Shown here one piece after another: positions 16,159-25,358 of a DNA stretch of 64,000 nt. The position numbers were made by a program, and so were the translations under genes. The notes beneath the pieces were generated by a model. The model saw only the letters and a program-made list of their open reading frames with translations. It ran no database searches and was not told the DNA's origin. Source of the DNA: Lysinibacillus pinottii (GTDB lineage: Bacteria; Bacillota; Bacilli; Bacillales_A; Planococcaceae); NCBI RefSeq assembly GCF_024753545.1, contig NZ_JANTOO010000009.1, positions 240,390-304,389 on the forward strand. Reading direction: 5' to 3'. Position 1 is the stretch's first letter. Each line of letters starts with the position of its first letter.

Positions 16159-18066
16159 TTGCGTAAATCTTTACCATTTGCATTATCAAAGGACCGATCA
16201 TTTTTCGATTCACTAGGTGACTGGATGGGTGACGTCCTTTATGATGAATTGCCTGAAAAAGGCTTTGAATGTCGTGATGAGCAAATCTTTATGGCTTATC
16301 AAATAGAACAGGCGCTAAAAGAAAAAAACGTACTCTTTGCAGAAGCGGGTGTTGGAACTGGGAAAACAATAGCCTATTTACTTCCGGCTATTTCTTATGC
16401 ACGCTATACAGGGAAACCGGCACTTATTGCATGTGCTGATGAAACATTAATCGATCAGCTCGTTAAAGAGGGCGGAGACATCTATAAGCTACAAAAAACG
16501 CTTGGTCTGGAAATTGATGTTCGCTTAGCCAAATCACGGGACCAATATTTATGCTTAAAACGCTTTGAGGAAGCTGAAAAAGTTGAATCAGATGAATGGA
16601 TCGATGATATTTCGTTCTCCATTCCGGATGGTGTGTATGCCCAAGGTTCCATGATTGCTATTCATCCATATGGAGAACGTAGTAATTATCCAACTGTCAG
16701 TGATGAGGATTGGCAAAAAGTTAATTACAACTCGATTATGCAATGTTCTGTTTGTGATCTCCGTAATCGTTGTGGGCAAACTTTGCATCGTTCCCATTAC
16801 CGCAAATCAACGGATCTAGTTATTTGTTCCCAAGACTTTTTAATGGAACATTTAGCTACCAAGGAATCTCGTGAGCGTGAAGGACAGCTTGCCTTACTGC
16901 CAGAAGTATCTATGATGGTTTTAGATGAAGGACATCTGTTAGAATACGCTGCGCAAAAGGCTATGACTTATAAAGTACAGGCAACAACAATTGTCCAACT
17001 TTTAGAGCGATTAATGGTGGATGGTGTACGAGAACGGACATTGTATGCCATGGAAAAATTACAAGATGATCACGAGCTATTTTTTGATCAACTTCGTGAT
17101 GATATCGTTGCTTCTGATGAGGATCGTAAACGTATCAATAAATCCAAAACATTGCTTGCTTATGGCAAACAATTAATAAATGATGTGGAAGTATTGATGG
17201 AGGAATTTGTTTTTGAATCTGAAATGTATATGATTCCTGAATATGAGTTAAATATGGCAGAAGAATATTTAGAACAATATGAGGCTTCTTTACGTATTTT
17301 CATAGCACAAGGAGATGCAGTGGATTGGCTTGAGGAAACAGACGGTGAGGAAACGTTGGTGATAATGCCTCGATTGATAACAGAAGTTTTAGCAGAAAAA
17401 CTATTCTCTAAAAAGCTTCCAATCGTTTTTTCGTCTGCCACTTTATCCGTCAATAAAGACTTTTCTTATATCGCGTATAGTTTAGGTATTCGAGAGTCCC
17501 AATCATTTTCAGTCCCTTCGCCATTTGATTATGAGGAAGTAATGAAAATCTATTTACATGAGCTTCATCAACACGATAAAACCGCACGTGTACAGCAATT
17601 ACTGCGAGATGGTGAGCAAACATTAATTCTATTTAAATCCAAGCAAGCCATGTTAAAATTTAAAGCAGAGTTGCCATTAATGGAGCGTATGCATGTCGCA
17701 TTCGAAGGTGATCGAGAGCTATCAGCCATTGTTCGAGATTTCCAGCAGGGAACCGTTAAAACATTATGCTCATATCATTTATGGGAAGGCTTAGATTTAC
17801 CTGAAGAAGCATTAACACGTGTTATTATTTATGATTTACCGTTTCCTCCAAAGGATCCGTTATTTGATGCGAAGCGCACGTTTGCTGAAAATCCATTTGA
17901 AGAAGTGGAGTTACCGTTTATGCAATTACGCTTGCAGCAAGGAATGGGTCGTTTAATTAGGACGTCAAACGATCATGGTGATATTCATATTTTGTTGAAT
18001 GAGGAAGAACAAAAACAACGCGCAGCCTTTGAAAATATATTAGCTGTTGCACCTGAAATAAAGTAG
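16159..18066 (+). CDS. ypvA: DinG/XPD-family ATP-dependent helicase YpvA
   Basis: A 635-residue superfamily 2 helicase of the Fe-S XPD/DinG group. Walker A is residues 61-70 (AEAGVGTGKT); DEGH in MVLDEGHLLEY is the DExH box. Cysteines C122, C196, C199 and C205 sit between motifs I and II, where this family binds a 4Fe-4S cluster. The C-terminal domain has YHLWEGLDLPEEAL and QGMGRLIRT (motif VI). There is no N-terminal exonuclease domain, unlike the longer DnaQ-fused DinG of B. subtilis. The TTG start is supported by AAGAGGGGG. It likely unwinds DNA during repair. Confidence 0.92.
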   Translation: MRKSLPFALSKDRSFFDSLGDWMGDVLYDELPEKGFECRDEQIFMAYQIEQALKEKNVLFAEAGVGTGKTIAYLLPAISYARYTGKPALIACADETLIDQLVKEGGDIYKLQKTLGLEIDVRLAKSRDQYLCLKRFEEAEKVESDEWIDDISFSIPDGVYAQGSMIAIHPYGERSNYPTVSDEDWQKVNYNSIMQCSVCDLRNRCGQTLHRSHYRKSTDLVICSQDFLMEHLATKESREREGQLALLPEVSMMVLDEGHLLEYAAQKAMTYKVQATTIVQLLERLMVDGVRERTLYAMEKLQDDHELFFDQLRDDIVASDEDRKRINKSKTLLAYGKQLINDVEVLMEEFVFESEMYMIPEYELNMAEEYLEQYEASLRIFIAQGDAVDWLEETDGEETLVIMPRLITEVLAEKLFSKKLPIVFSSATLSVNKDFSYIAYSLGIRESQSFSVPSPFDYEEVMKIYLHELHQHDKTARVQQLLRDGEQTLILFKSKQAMLKFKAELPLMERMHVAFEGDRELSAIVRDFQQGTVKTLCSYHLWEGLDLPEEALTRVIIYDLPFPPKDPLFDAKRTFAENPFEEVELPFMQLRLQQGMGRLIRTSNDHGDIHILLNEEEQKQRAAFENILAVAPEIK

Positions 18067-18071
18067 AAAAA

Positions 18072-18106
18072 AGAGAGTTTGCTGAATCAGCAAGCTCTCT
18101 TTTTTG
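18072..18106 (+). terminator. Terminator of ypvA
   Basis: AGAGAGTTTGCTGA pairs with TCAGCAAGCTCTCT (18072-18100) and is followed by six T. Confidence 0.9.
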
Positions 18107-18234
18107 ATATATTAAAATAATTATTTTTCTGTTGCTGTATAATGTAATAATAAAAAACTGTTGAATATTTCTCTTTTAAGCTATATAGTTCTTTGTAATG
18201 CAACGAATTTTGATGAAAGAAAATATTTTTTGTA

Positions 18235-18264
18235 TTGAAAATAATTTCACAAAAGGTTTATAAT
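18235..18264 (+). promoter_or_regulatory. Promoter of the eutWV genes
   Basis: TTGAAA (18235-18240) and TATAAT (18259-18264) with an 18-bp spacer, about 50 bases before the first eut gene. No adenosylcobalamin riboswitch was seen in 18107-18311. Confidence 0.6.
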
Positions 18265-18311
18265 AATGACAAGAATTTTTAAGAATAGTCAAACTGATTG
18301 TTGATTATTCA

Positions 18312-19754
18312 GTGATAGGGGGCTTTAACCTGTCGAACATTCAATCATTGTGTAGAAACTATACCAATCTATCGGCAACGGATATTGACAAGTTAATAGA
18401 AATAGAAGCGACGCTAAAGTATTATGCAGAGCTTACTGATTGTTATATGTTCATAGATTGTATGATGGATAATTTATCACATGCAATTGTCGTGGCAGAA
18501 GCGTTCCCTAAAAAGGAAAAAGGTTTATATGAAAAATCGGTAATTGGAAAATTTGTTTTTGAAAGTTTTGAACCAGCTGTATTCACTGCGTTTAAGCAAA
18601 AAGAAAAATCATCCATTTCCAGAGCCGTTACACAAGAAGGCATTACAGTCGAACAAAATGTGATTCCGATCTTCAATGAACAACAGCGAGTAATTGCTGT
18701 ATTGATTCAGGAAAAGATGGTGAAGATGCAAACGACACCAAAAGATGACTTTCAAAATATGCCTTTTGCATTAATTGAACATATTGTAGAACCTAATTCT
18801 CAACCGATACCAGTTGTTTCTGATTTACTTGTAGAGTCAATTATTCTTACCAATCACGAGAACAAAGTAATCTACAGTAATCCCGCTGGCTATCATTTTA
18901 TTTCGGAACTTTCGGGATTAGAAAACTTTGACAATGTTGCATTGGATAAAATCTTACCGTTTTTACAGGAGGTCTATGATAAAGGCGATGATGTCTTTTT
19001 CCTAGAAATTACAATTGAACGTAAATCCTTTATCGTGAAGAAAATTCCAATTCGCAGTCATAGTGACAAGGTCACACTTCTCATTATTCATGATCTAACA
19101 GAGTTAAAGCTGAAAGAAAATGAACTTATGATGAAAACATTTGCGATACGAGAAATTCACCACCGTGTGAAAAATAATCTTCAAACAGTGACAAGTCTGT
19201 TGCGTTTGCAAATGCGCAATGAATTGTCTGCTGTCAATGCAAGTGCTTTTCAAGAGGCGTTAAATCGAATATATAGCATTTCATCTGTATATGAGCTTAT
19301 TTTAGAAAATGAGGATAACGCTGAAGAAAAAGTAGACGTTATTGCATTGGCTAAAAAAATTGGACATAAAATGATTGGCACGTCCAATACAGCAACTATT
19401 CAACTAGCATTTCATCACGATCATTTGCAATTATTTTGCCATTCGAAAAAGGCAGTATCCCTTGCACTCATTATTTGTGAGCTACTACAAAATGCATTAA
19501 AGTATGCTTTTGTTGGTCGCGATGAAGGAGCCATTGATATTCATTTCATGCAGGAGGCTTCAAGTATTTCACTTCATATTTCTGACAACGGCGTTGGAAT
19601 GCAAGAGGTGAAGGCATCATTTGGCATGGAAATTATCACAAGGCTTGTGGAATATGATTTAGCTGGCTCATTTTCAATTATCCCTAGTGAAGAAGGTACA
19701 CATACTCAAATTCAGTTTCCTGTAAGTGAGGAGGTATTTATCGTAAATGACTAG
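18312..19754 (+). CDS. eutW: EutW-type sensor histidine kinase
   Basis: A soluble HisKA_2/HWE-class kinase of about 480 residues. Two sensory regions (about 1-140 and a PAS-like fold about 165-260) precede the phosphoacceptor REIHHRVKNNLQTVTSLLRL and an HATPase domain (ELLQNALKYAF, ISDNGVGM). There is no membrane segment, as in EutW, which senses ethanolamine in the cytoplasm and phosphorylates EutV. The start is uncertain: GTG at 18312 has no ribosome site, whereas an AGGGGG at 18317-18321 would suit a CTG at 18330. It overlaps the response regulator by 8 bases. Confidence 0.9.
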   Translation: MIGGFNLSNIQSLCRNYTNLSATDIDKLIEIEATLKYYAELTDCYMFIDCMMDNLSHAIVVAEAFPKKEKGLYEKSVIGKFVFESFEPAVFTAFKQKEKSSISRAVTQEGITVEQNVIPIFNEQQRVIAVLIQEKMVKMQTTPKDDFQNMPFALIEHIVEPNSQPIPVVSDLLVESIILTNHENKVIYSNPAGYHFISELSGLENFDNVALDKILPFLQEVYDKGDDVFFLEITIERKSFIVKKIPIRSHSDKVTLLIIHDLTELKLKENELMMKTFAIREIHHRVKNNLQTVTSLLRLQMRNELSAVNASAFQEALNRIYSISSVYELILENEDNAEEKVDVIALAKKIGHKMIGTSNTATIQLAFHHDHLQLFCHSKKAVSLALIICELLQNALKYAFVGRDEGAIDIHFMQEASSISLHISDNGVGMQEVKASFGMEIITRLVEYDLAGSFSIIPSEEGTHTQIQFPVSEEVFIVND

Positions 19755-20325
19755 GAAAGTTATGATTGTCGAAGATGAATCATTGATTGCGATTGATTTG
19801 AAGTTTATGCTAGAGGATAATGGTTACGAAGTCGTAGCTCAAGCTAATAATGGAGAGACCGCCATTGAGCTAGCCTTTTTGCATAAACCACAATTAATTT
19901 TAATGGATATTAAAATGCCTAAACTAGATGGTTTAAAGGCAAGTAAGATTATTGAACAACAGCTTGGCATACCTGTTCTCTTCATCTCGGCATATAGTGA
20001 AAAAGAATTATTACTATACATGAAGCAGGATAATATATTAGGATATGTTATGAAACCGTTTTCCGAAAAGAATGTGTTGCCTGTGTTAGAGGTTGCTTTT
20101 CATCAAATTGATAAGTTCAATCGTCTCAATGGGGAGATTTTACATAAGCAAACACAATTGGATAAGCGAAAAATCATTGAACGAGCTAAAGGATTGCTGA
20201 TGCAGGCTGAAAATATAAGCGAGGACGAGGCTTATCGCAAAATTCGCAATGAAAGCATGCAAACACAACAAGAAATGGTGCATATTGCGGAGCAAATTAT
20301 TATAAACTTACAAGTCAATAGTTGA
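19747..20325 (+). CDS. eutV: EutV-type response regulator with ANTAR RNA-binding domain
   Basis: A 192-residue antiterminator. The receiver domain has the acidic pair EDE, phospho-Asp in LILMDIKMP and Lys in VMKPF. The C-terminal ANTAR domain shows the family pattern AKGLLM, SEDEAYRKIR and SMQTQQEM. In Enterococcus, phosphorylated EutV dimerises and binds paired hairpins that overlap terminators, allowing read-through. Such a hairpin overlaps a terminator immediately after this gene (20322-20371), consistent with control of the operon starting at eutH. Confidence 0.95.
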   Translation: MTRKVMIVEDESLIAIDLKFMLEDNGYEVVAQANNGETAIELAFLHKPQLILMDIKMPKLDGLKASKIIEQQLGIPVLFISAYSEKELLLYMKQDNILGYVMKPFSEKNVLPVLEVAFHQIDKFNRLNGEILHKQTQLDKRKIIERAKGLLMQAENISEDEAYRKIRNESMQTQQEMVHIAEQIIINLQVNS

Positions 20326-20371
20326 AGCAAAGGCGCTTTAAAGAGATTTCTTCTTTAAAGTGCCTTTTTTT
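20322..20371 (+). promoter_or_regulatory. Predicted EutV antitermination site overlapping a terminator
   Basis: A 7-bp hairpin, TTGAAGC (20322-20328) and GCTTTAA (20335-20341), closes a hexaloop AAAGGC with A at loop position 1 and G at position 4, the ANTAR hallmark. AGCAAAGGCGCTT nearly matches the EutV-site consensus as I recall it. Its 3' arm is also the 5' arm of a strong terminator (GGCGCTTTAAAGA / TTCTTTAAAGTGCC, then seven T), so the two folds are exclusive. I could not identify the expected first (P1) hairpin upstream. Confidence 0.7.
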
Positions 20372-20410
20372 ATATAAAAATTTATTAATCATAAAGGGGT
20401 GATGAGTAAG

Positions 20411-21652
20411 ATGGCAATGATAGGAACGATTATCGTTTATATTATTATGATTTGTGCTGTTTTAGGGGCAATCGGAGCAATTCGAGATGCTGAGTATGGA
20501 ATTGGTAAAGAATTTATGAATGGTATCCATACAGTTGGTCATATTTTCGTCCCAGCAGCAGGGATCATGGCAGCTATACCTTACTTAACATGGTTTATTA
20601 GTCATTTTATTAGTCCGATTTTTGAGTTAATTGGTGCAGATCCTGCGATTGCAGCGACCACTATTTTAGCTTCGGACATGGGTGGCTACCAATTAGCCAA
20701 TGCGTTAAAAGAGTCTTATGAGGGATGGGTAATGGCTCTAGTCGTTGGATTTATGTCAGGTGCTACTATTGTATTCTCGATTCCAATGGGTCTTGCGATG
20801 TTAGATAAACGTGACCATAAATATATGGCGCTTGGTATTATGGCTGGCGTATTAACAATTCCGATTGGTGCATTTATTTCATCGATTATGATTGTACTAT
20901 TTAACACAGAAGTGCGTGAAGTGATTAGTACAACAGAGGCGCCTACATATGTATTTGCCATTTCTGTTTTACAAATTTTAATCAATTTACTGCCTTTGTT
21001 CATCTTTGTTGTGTTAATTGCGTTAGGCTTAAAGCTTATTCCAAACGGCATGATTGCAGGCTTCATGCTATTCGGCCGTGTGATGGATGCAGGAATCAAA
21101 TTGGTATTGGTGTTCTCGATTGTTGAAATTTTTACAGGTATTTTTACAAAAATATTTGGTGCATGGGGCTTCGATCCGATTATGGCTGATGAGATCGATC
21201 AATTCCGAGCATTAGAAACGGCTGGTTATATAGGTATTATGCTAGCTGGTGCATTCCCAATGGTTTATTTAATTCGAAAATATGCTTCGAAACCACTTGA
21301 AGCGGCTGGTAAAAAATTAGGACTATCATCTGTTGGTAGTGCGGGAATTTTAGCAACAATTGCTAATATCTTGGCGATGTTCACGCTTGTTCGTCATATG
21401 CCACCAAAAGATAAAGTGATTAATATTGCATTTGGTGTTTGTTCAGCATTTTTATTAGGCGATCACTTATCATTCACAGCTAATTTCCAGCCAACTATTA
21501 TTTTACCTGTTATTGCTGGTAAGTTTTTAGCGGGTGTGATTGCGATTATTTTAGCGTATAAGCTTTCTGTACCGACGGCATTAAGGCTAGAAATAGAAGA
21601 CCGCAAGGCTGGCATTATAAAAGAAGGCGAATATTTAGATCAAAAATCTTAA
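20411..21652 (+). CDS. eutH: Ethanolamine transporter EutH
   Basis: An integral membrane protein of about 414 residues with roughly ten hydrophobic segments, assigned to EutH by its N-terminus (IGTIIVYIIMICAVLGAIGA), the ASDMGGYQLA motif, overall length and position heading the eut genes. EutH carries ethanolamine inward, mainly where the uncharged form is scarce. AAAGGGGTG at 20394-20401 points to ATG 20411; GTG 20399 and ATG 20402 lie inside or next to the ribosome site. Expression is probably governed by the antitermination site just upstream. Confidence 0.93.
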   Translation: MAMIGTIIVYIIMICAVLGAIGAIRDAEYGIGKEFMNGIHTVGHIFVPAAGIMAAIPYLTWFISHFISPIFELIGADPAIAATTILASDMGGYQLANALKESYEGWVMALVVGFMSGATIVFSIPMGLAMLDKRDHKYMALGIMAGVLTIPIGAFISSIMIVLFNTEVREVISTTEAPTYVFAISVLQILINLLPLFIFVVLIALGLKLIPNGMIAGFMLFGRVMDAGIKLVLVFSIVEIFTGIFTKIFGAWGFDPIMADEIDQFRALETAGYIGIMLAGAFPMVYLIRKYASKPLEAAGKKLGLSSVGSAGILATIANILAMFTLVRHMPPKDKVINIAFGVCSAFLLGDHLSFTANFQPTIILPVIAGKFLAGVIAIILAYKLSVPTALRLEIEDRKAGIIKEGEYLDQKS

Positions 21653-21678
21653 TGGATTAAAAAGTGAGGTGATGATGT

Positions 21679-22020
21679 GTGAGTGAAGAAAAGAAACGAT
21701 TTATTCAGGAGTTTGTGCCGGGTAAACAGCTAACATTGAGTCACCTTATTGCGAACCCTGACCCAGAGATGTTTCAAAAGCTGGGTATTCAAGAATCGGG
21801 TGCGCTAGGTATTATGACGTGTACTCCAAGTGAAACGGTCATCATCGCAGGGGATTTAGCGACCAAGGCTGCGAATGTAAAATTAGGATTTTTAGACCGT
21901 TTTACAGGCAGTCTTGTTATTGTCGGTAGTGTATCAGAGGTGGAAATGGCGATGTTAGAAATTAATCGTTTTTTATCCGAAGTACTAGGCTATACACCAT
22001 CAAGAATAACAAAATCATAG
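21679..22020 (+). CDS. eutS: Microcompartment shell protein EutS
   Basis: A 113-residue, circularly permuted BMC-domain shell protein. The N-terminus RFIQEFVPGKQLTLSHLIA and PDPEMFQKLG are characteristic of EutS, whose hexamers are bent and contribute to shell curvature. The GTG start follows GAGGTGATG. It is 26 bases after eutH and 10 before eutP. Confidence 0.95.
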   Translation: MSEEKKRFIQEFVPGKQLTLSHLIANPDPEMFQKLGIQESGALGIMTCTPSETVIIAGDLATKAANVKLGFLDRFTGSLVIVGSVSEVEMAMLEINRFLSEVLGYTPSRITKS

Positions 22021-22030
22021 GATGTGTCGT

Positions 22031-22531
22031 ATGAAAAATCGAGTAATGATAATAGGCGGTGTGCAAGCAGGAAAGTCAACATTGATGAATACTTTGTTGG
22101 GCAGAGAAAGCAGTGCTAATAAAACACAAGCACTCGTTTATGAAGACTGGATTGTCGATACACCTGGTGAATATATTGAAAATCCCATGTATTACAGAAA
22201 CATTATGGCCACTTCGTTGGAAGTAACACATGTCATTTATTTGCAGGATGCCACATCTTCAAGAAGTGTGTTTCCTCCGCAATTTAGTCTAGGGATTCCG
22301 AAAATACAAATCGGTGTCATTACAAAAATTGATGCACCTGATGCAGATGTTGAAAGAGCTACAGGTTTATTAAAAAATGTGATGACACAGGGCCCTATCG
22401 TGAAAACTTCTTCGTGGAAAAAGCTTGGCGTTGAATGGATTGCTCCACTTATTCAGCTTCATACAAACGAAGAAATTCAACAATTCGTGAAGGATTGCGA
22501 TAGTCCATATCTCATGTATTGCTCACAGTAG
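22031..22531 (+). CDS. eutP: EutP/PduV-type small P-loop NTPase
   Basis: A protein of 166 residues with P-loop GGVQAGKST at the N-terminus, the DTPGEY Walker-B-like motif, and the TKID guanine-recognition motif (N/TKxD). The family includes PduV and EutP; acetate-kinase activity has been reported for some EutP, which would complete acetyl-phosphate to ATP here. ATG 22031 sits 7 bases after AGGATG and matches the short family N-terminus better than ATG 22022. The EutA start lies 17 bases after its stop. Confidence 0.88.
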   Translation: MKNRVMIIGGVQAGKSTLMNTLLGRESSANKTQALVYEDWIVDTPGEYIENPMYYRNIMATSLEVTHVIYLQDATSSRSVFPPQFSLGIPKIQIGVITKIDAPDADVERATGLLKNVMTQGPIVKTSSWKKLGVEWIAPLIQLHTNEEIQQFVKDCDSPYLMYCSQ

Positions 22532-22548
22532 CGAGAGGGTGGTGTAGG

Positions 22549-23973
22549 GTGAAGACTGAAAAAATTTATAGTGCTGGTATTGATATTGGGACAAGCACGA
22601 CAAAAATGGTAGTTAGTAGCTTTTTGTTAAAGAATGTGGCTGGCGTAACCCATGTGCCAAGGATTGAAATTATTGAGAAGACGGTGTTACATCAAAGTCC
22701 CATCATCAAGACACCTTTTATCAATAAAGACATCATCGATATGAAAAAAATTGAAGAATTCATTTTTCAGCAGTATCAATTGGCTCAAATCGCACCAACT
22801 GATATTTCAACAGGCGCCATTATTATTACTGGTGAATCTGCCACGAAGGAAAATGCAAGAGAGGTTGTCCATACCATTGCAGACGGCGCTGGTCATTTTT
22901 TAGTTGCTACTGCGGGTCCTGATTTAGAGGGCATTATTGCGGCTAAAGGGTCAGGTACATTACAGCAATCTAAAAATTCTTCTAAAGTGATCGCCAATAT
23001 TGATATTGGTGGAGGAACTGCCAATATTGCTGTTATGCAATTTGGAGAGGTCATTGGTACATGTACCTTACATGTTGGTGGTAGATTGATTGAATTTAAC
23101 AATGGGAGGATTCAATCAATTTCTCCGCCACTCATGGAACTAATGAAAAAATGGACTAATCCATTATCCGTAGGTGATGCGGCAGAAGATCCTCGAGTAA
23201 CGCTATGTATAGAAGAAATGGTCGCCACACTTGCTTTAATCTTGCAGGGGCAATTTACGGATGACAGGCATCCATTATTACTTGGGCACTTGCCAAACTG
23301 GCATAAACCAGTAGATGCCATCGTCTTTTCTGGAGGGGTAGCCTCCTGTATTTATGAAAATGAATGTACACTTCGTCAATATGATGATATTGGTGAGCGA
23401 TTAGCGAAAATGCTAGTACAGCACGAGCAACTGCAATCATTTTTATGGCTACAACCTAAAGAAACTGCTCGTGCGACAGTCACTGGGGCAGGGACACAAA
23501 CTACTGAAATTAGTGGGGCAACCATCCAGGTGGATGCCGAGGTGTTACCGCTTAAAAATGTTCCTGTTTTTAACTGCCATATGGATGCAACAGCAATCGA
23601 CTTTAATAGTACGGTGAAAACAGCGGTGCAGCGAGCAGATGATTTATTTGCGATACAGGAAAATCGTGCACCATTTGCACTCTATTTTAGTGAATTGCCG
23701 TATTTAAGCTTTCAGGATGTACATGCATTGTGTGAGGCTGTATTGCGACACTTGGCAACTAGATGCTCCAAGGACATACCAATTATCATAGTCATTCAAT
23801 CAGATTATGCAAAGATTATTGGACAAACCATACAAGCAATCAATCCGGCAGTCCCAATTATTTGCATCGATCAAATTAAAGTGGAGACGGGGGATTACAT
23901 CGACATTGGAGAGGTTCTGCCATCAGGCGTTGTTCCAGTTGTTGTGAAAACTCTTGCCTTCCACTCAAAGTAA
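22549..23973 (+). CDS. eutA: Ethanolamine ammonia-lyase reactivase EutA
   Basis: An Hsp70/actin-fold reactivating factor of 474 residues that swaps damaged cobalamin out of EutBC. The phosphate-binding segment SAGIDIGTSTTKMV and the second ATPase motif NIDIGGGTANIAV are visible. The GTG at 22549 has GGTGG six bases upstream; the longer frame from 22519 would overlap eutP without a ribosome site. It directly precedes eutBC, as in other eut operons. Confidence 0.94.
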   Translation: MKTEKIYSAGIDIGTSTTKMVVSSFLLKNVAGVTHVPRIEIIEKTVLHQSPIIKTPFINKDIIDMKKIEEFIFQQYQLAQIAPTDISTGAIIITGESATKENAREVVHTIADGAGHFLVATAGPDLEGIIAAKGSGTLQQSKNSSKVIANIDIGGGTANIAVMQFGEVIGTCTLHVGGRLIEFNNGRIQSISPPLMELMKKWTNPLSVGDAAEDPRVTLCIEEMVATLALILQGQFTDDRHPLLLGHLPNWHKPVDAIVFSGGVASCIYENECTLRQYDDIGERLAKMLVQHEQLQSFLWLQPKETARATVTGAGTQTTEISGATIQVDAEVLPLKNVPVFNCHMDATAIDFNSTVKTAVQRADDLFAIQENRAPFALYFSELPYLSFQDVHALCEAVLRHLATRCSKDIPIIIVIQSDYAKIIGQTIQAINPAVPIICIDQIKVETGDYIDIGEVLPSGVVPVVVKTLAFHSK

Positions 23974-23984
23974 GGAGGATGAAT

Positions 23985-25349
23985 GTGAATTTATCGGTGA
24001 TATTTGGTGGAGAGAAATATAACTTTAAATCATTAAAAGATGTCATGGCTAAGGCCAATGAAGAAAAATCAGGTGATCAGCTAGCGGGAATTGCAGCTGA
24101 AACCGTTCAACAGCGTATAGCAGCAAAGGCTGTACTAAGTGAGCTTCTAGTCAAAGATATTCGAGAAAATCCATTAGTGCCGCAAGAAAATGATGAGGTT
24201 TCACGCATTATTGAGGGCGACATTAATGAGCAAATATATGGAGAAATCAAAAACTGGAGCATTGAGCAGCTACGCGAGTACATTTTGTCGAATGATACTG
24301 GTGATCGCGAGCTAAAGCGTTTAAGCAAAGGGATGAATTCTGAAGTGATTGCGGCTGTCACGAAGCTAATGTCAAATCTAGATTTGGTTCATGCAGCCAA
24401 TAAAGTAGAGATTTTATCCACATGTAATATTACTATCGGTCAAAAAGGTACGCTGTCTTCACGACTACAGCCAAATCATCCCACAGACAATATAGACGGT
24501 ATTATTGCTTCCCTAAAGGAAGGTTTGTCCTATGGTATTGGTGATGCTGTCATTGGCATTAATCCTGTGGATGATTCAGTTGAAAGTGTCAAAAAGGTAT
24601 TAACTGCCACAAAAGAATTTATTAATGATTGGTCAATTCCTACGCAGAATTGTGTATTAGCCCATATTACGACACAGATGAAGGCCATTAAACAGGGCGC
24701 ACCCGCTGATATGATTTTCCAAAGTATTGCTGGCACTGAAATTGCCAACCGTTCATTTGGGATTTCAGCAGATTTAATACGAGAAGCAGAAGAGCTCATT
24801 AAAAAGCAGGGGACGGGTACGGGTCCGAACCTATTCTACTTTGAAACAGGGCAAGGCTCGGAACTATCAGCAGAAGCTCATATGGGCATCGACCAAGTAA
24901 CACTTGAATCTCGCAATTATGGATTTGCTAGACATTTCAATCCTTATATCGTGAACACGGTAGTTGGTTTTATCGGCCCTGAGTATTTATATAACAATAA
25001 ACAAGTAATACGTGCAGGTCTTGAGGATCACTTCATGGGCAAAATGCATGGTATCCCTATGGGGGTAGATATTTGTTATACCAACCATATTAAGGCAGAT
25101 CAAAATGATGTGGAAGATTTAAGTGTGTTACTGACAGCGGCTGGCGTTAATTTTATTATTGCGGCGCCAATGGGTGATGATGTCATGCTCAATTATCAAT
25201 CAATGAGCTTCCATGATGTAGCTACATTACTACAAACATTTGGAAAAAAACCAGCACCAGAATATTTAGCGTGGCTTGAGAAAATGGGCATTTATGAAAA
25301 TGGTCGACTTTCAGCTAGGGCTGGCGATTTATCCATTTTTGAAAGGTAG
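23985..25349 (+). CDS. eutB: Ethanolamine ammonia-lyase large subunit EutB
   Basis: The TIM-barrel catalytic subunit (454 residues) of the adenosylcobalamin-dependent lyase that splits ethanolamine into acetaldehyde and ammonia. Family signatures include FKSLKDVMAKANEEKSGD at the N-terminus, STCNITIGQKGTLSSRLQPN, FYFETGQGSELSAEAH and MGVDICYTNH. Length is normal. AAGGAGG at 23972-23978 favours GTG 23985 over ATG 23979. It is followed 9 bases later by eutC. Confidence 0.97.
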   Translation: MNLSVIFGGEKYNFKSLKDVMAKANEEKSGDQLAGIAAETVQQRIAAKAVLSELLVKDIRENPLVPQENDEVSRIIEGDINEQIYGEIKNWSIEQLREYILSNDTGDRELKRLSKGMNSEVIAAVTKLMSNLDLVHAANKVEILSTCNITIGQKGTLSSRLQPNHPTDNIDGIIASLKEGLSYGIGDAVIGINPVDDSVESVKKVLTATKEFINDWSIPTQNCVLAHITTQMKAIKQGAPADMIFQSIAGTEIANRSFGISADLIREAEELIKKQGTGTGPNLFYFETGQGSELSAEAHMGIDQVTLESRNYGFARHFNPYIVNTVVGFIGPEYLYNNKQVIRAGLEDHFMGKMHGIPMGVDICYTNHIKADQNDVEDLSVLLTAAGVNFIIAAPMGDDVMLNYQSMSFHDVATLLQTFGKKPAPEYLAWLEKMGIYENGRLSARAGDLSIFER

Positions 25350-25358
25350 GTGAGTCGA

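Noticed and set aside
18107..18311. Adenosylcobalamin riboswitch before the eut genes
   Set aside because: No B12-box-like sequence or long structured leader; a plain promoter explains the region.
20716..21099. 127-residue minus-strand ORF inside eutH
   Set aside because: Antisense of a membrane protein gene; no ribosome site or family resemblance.
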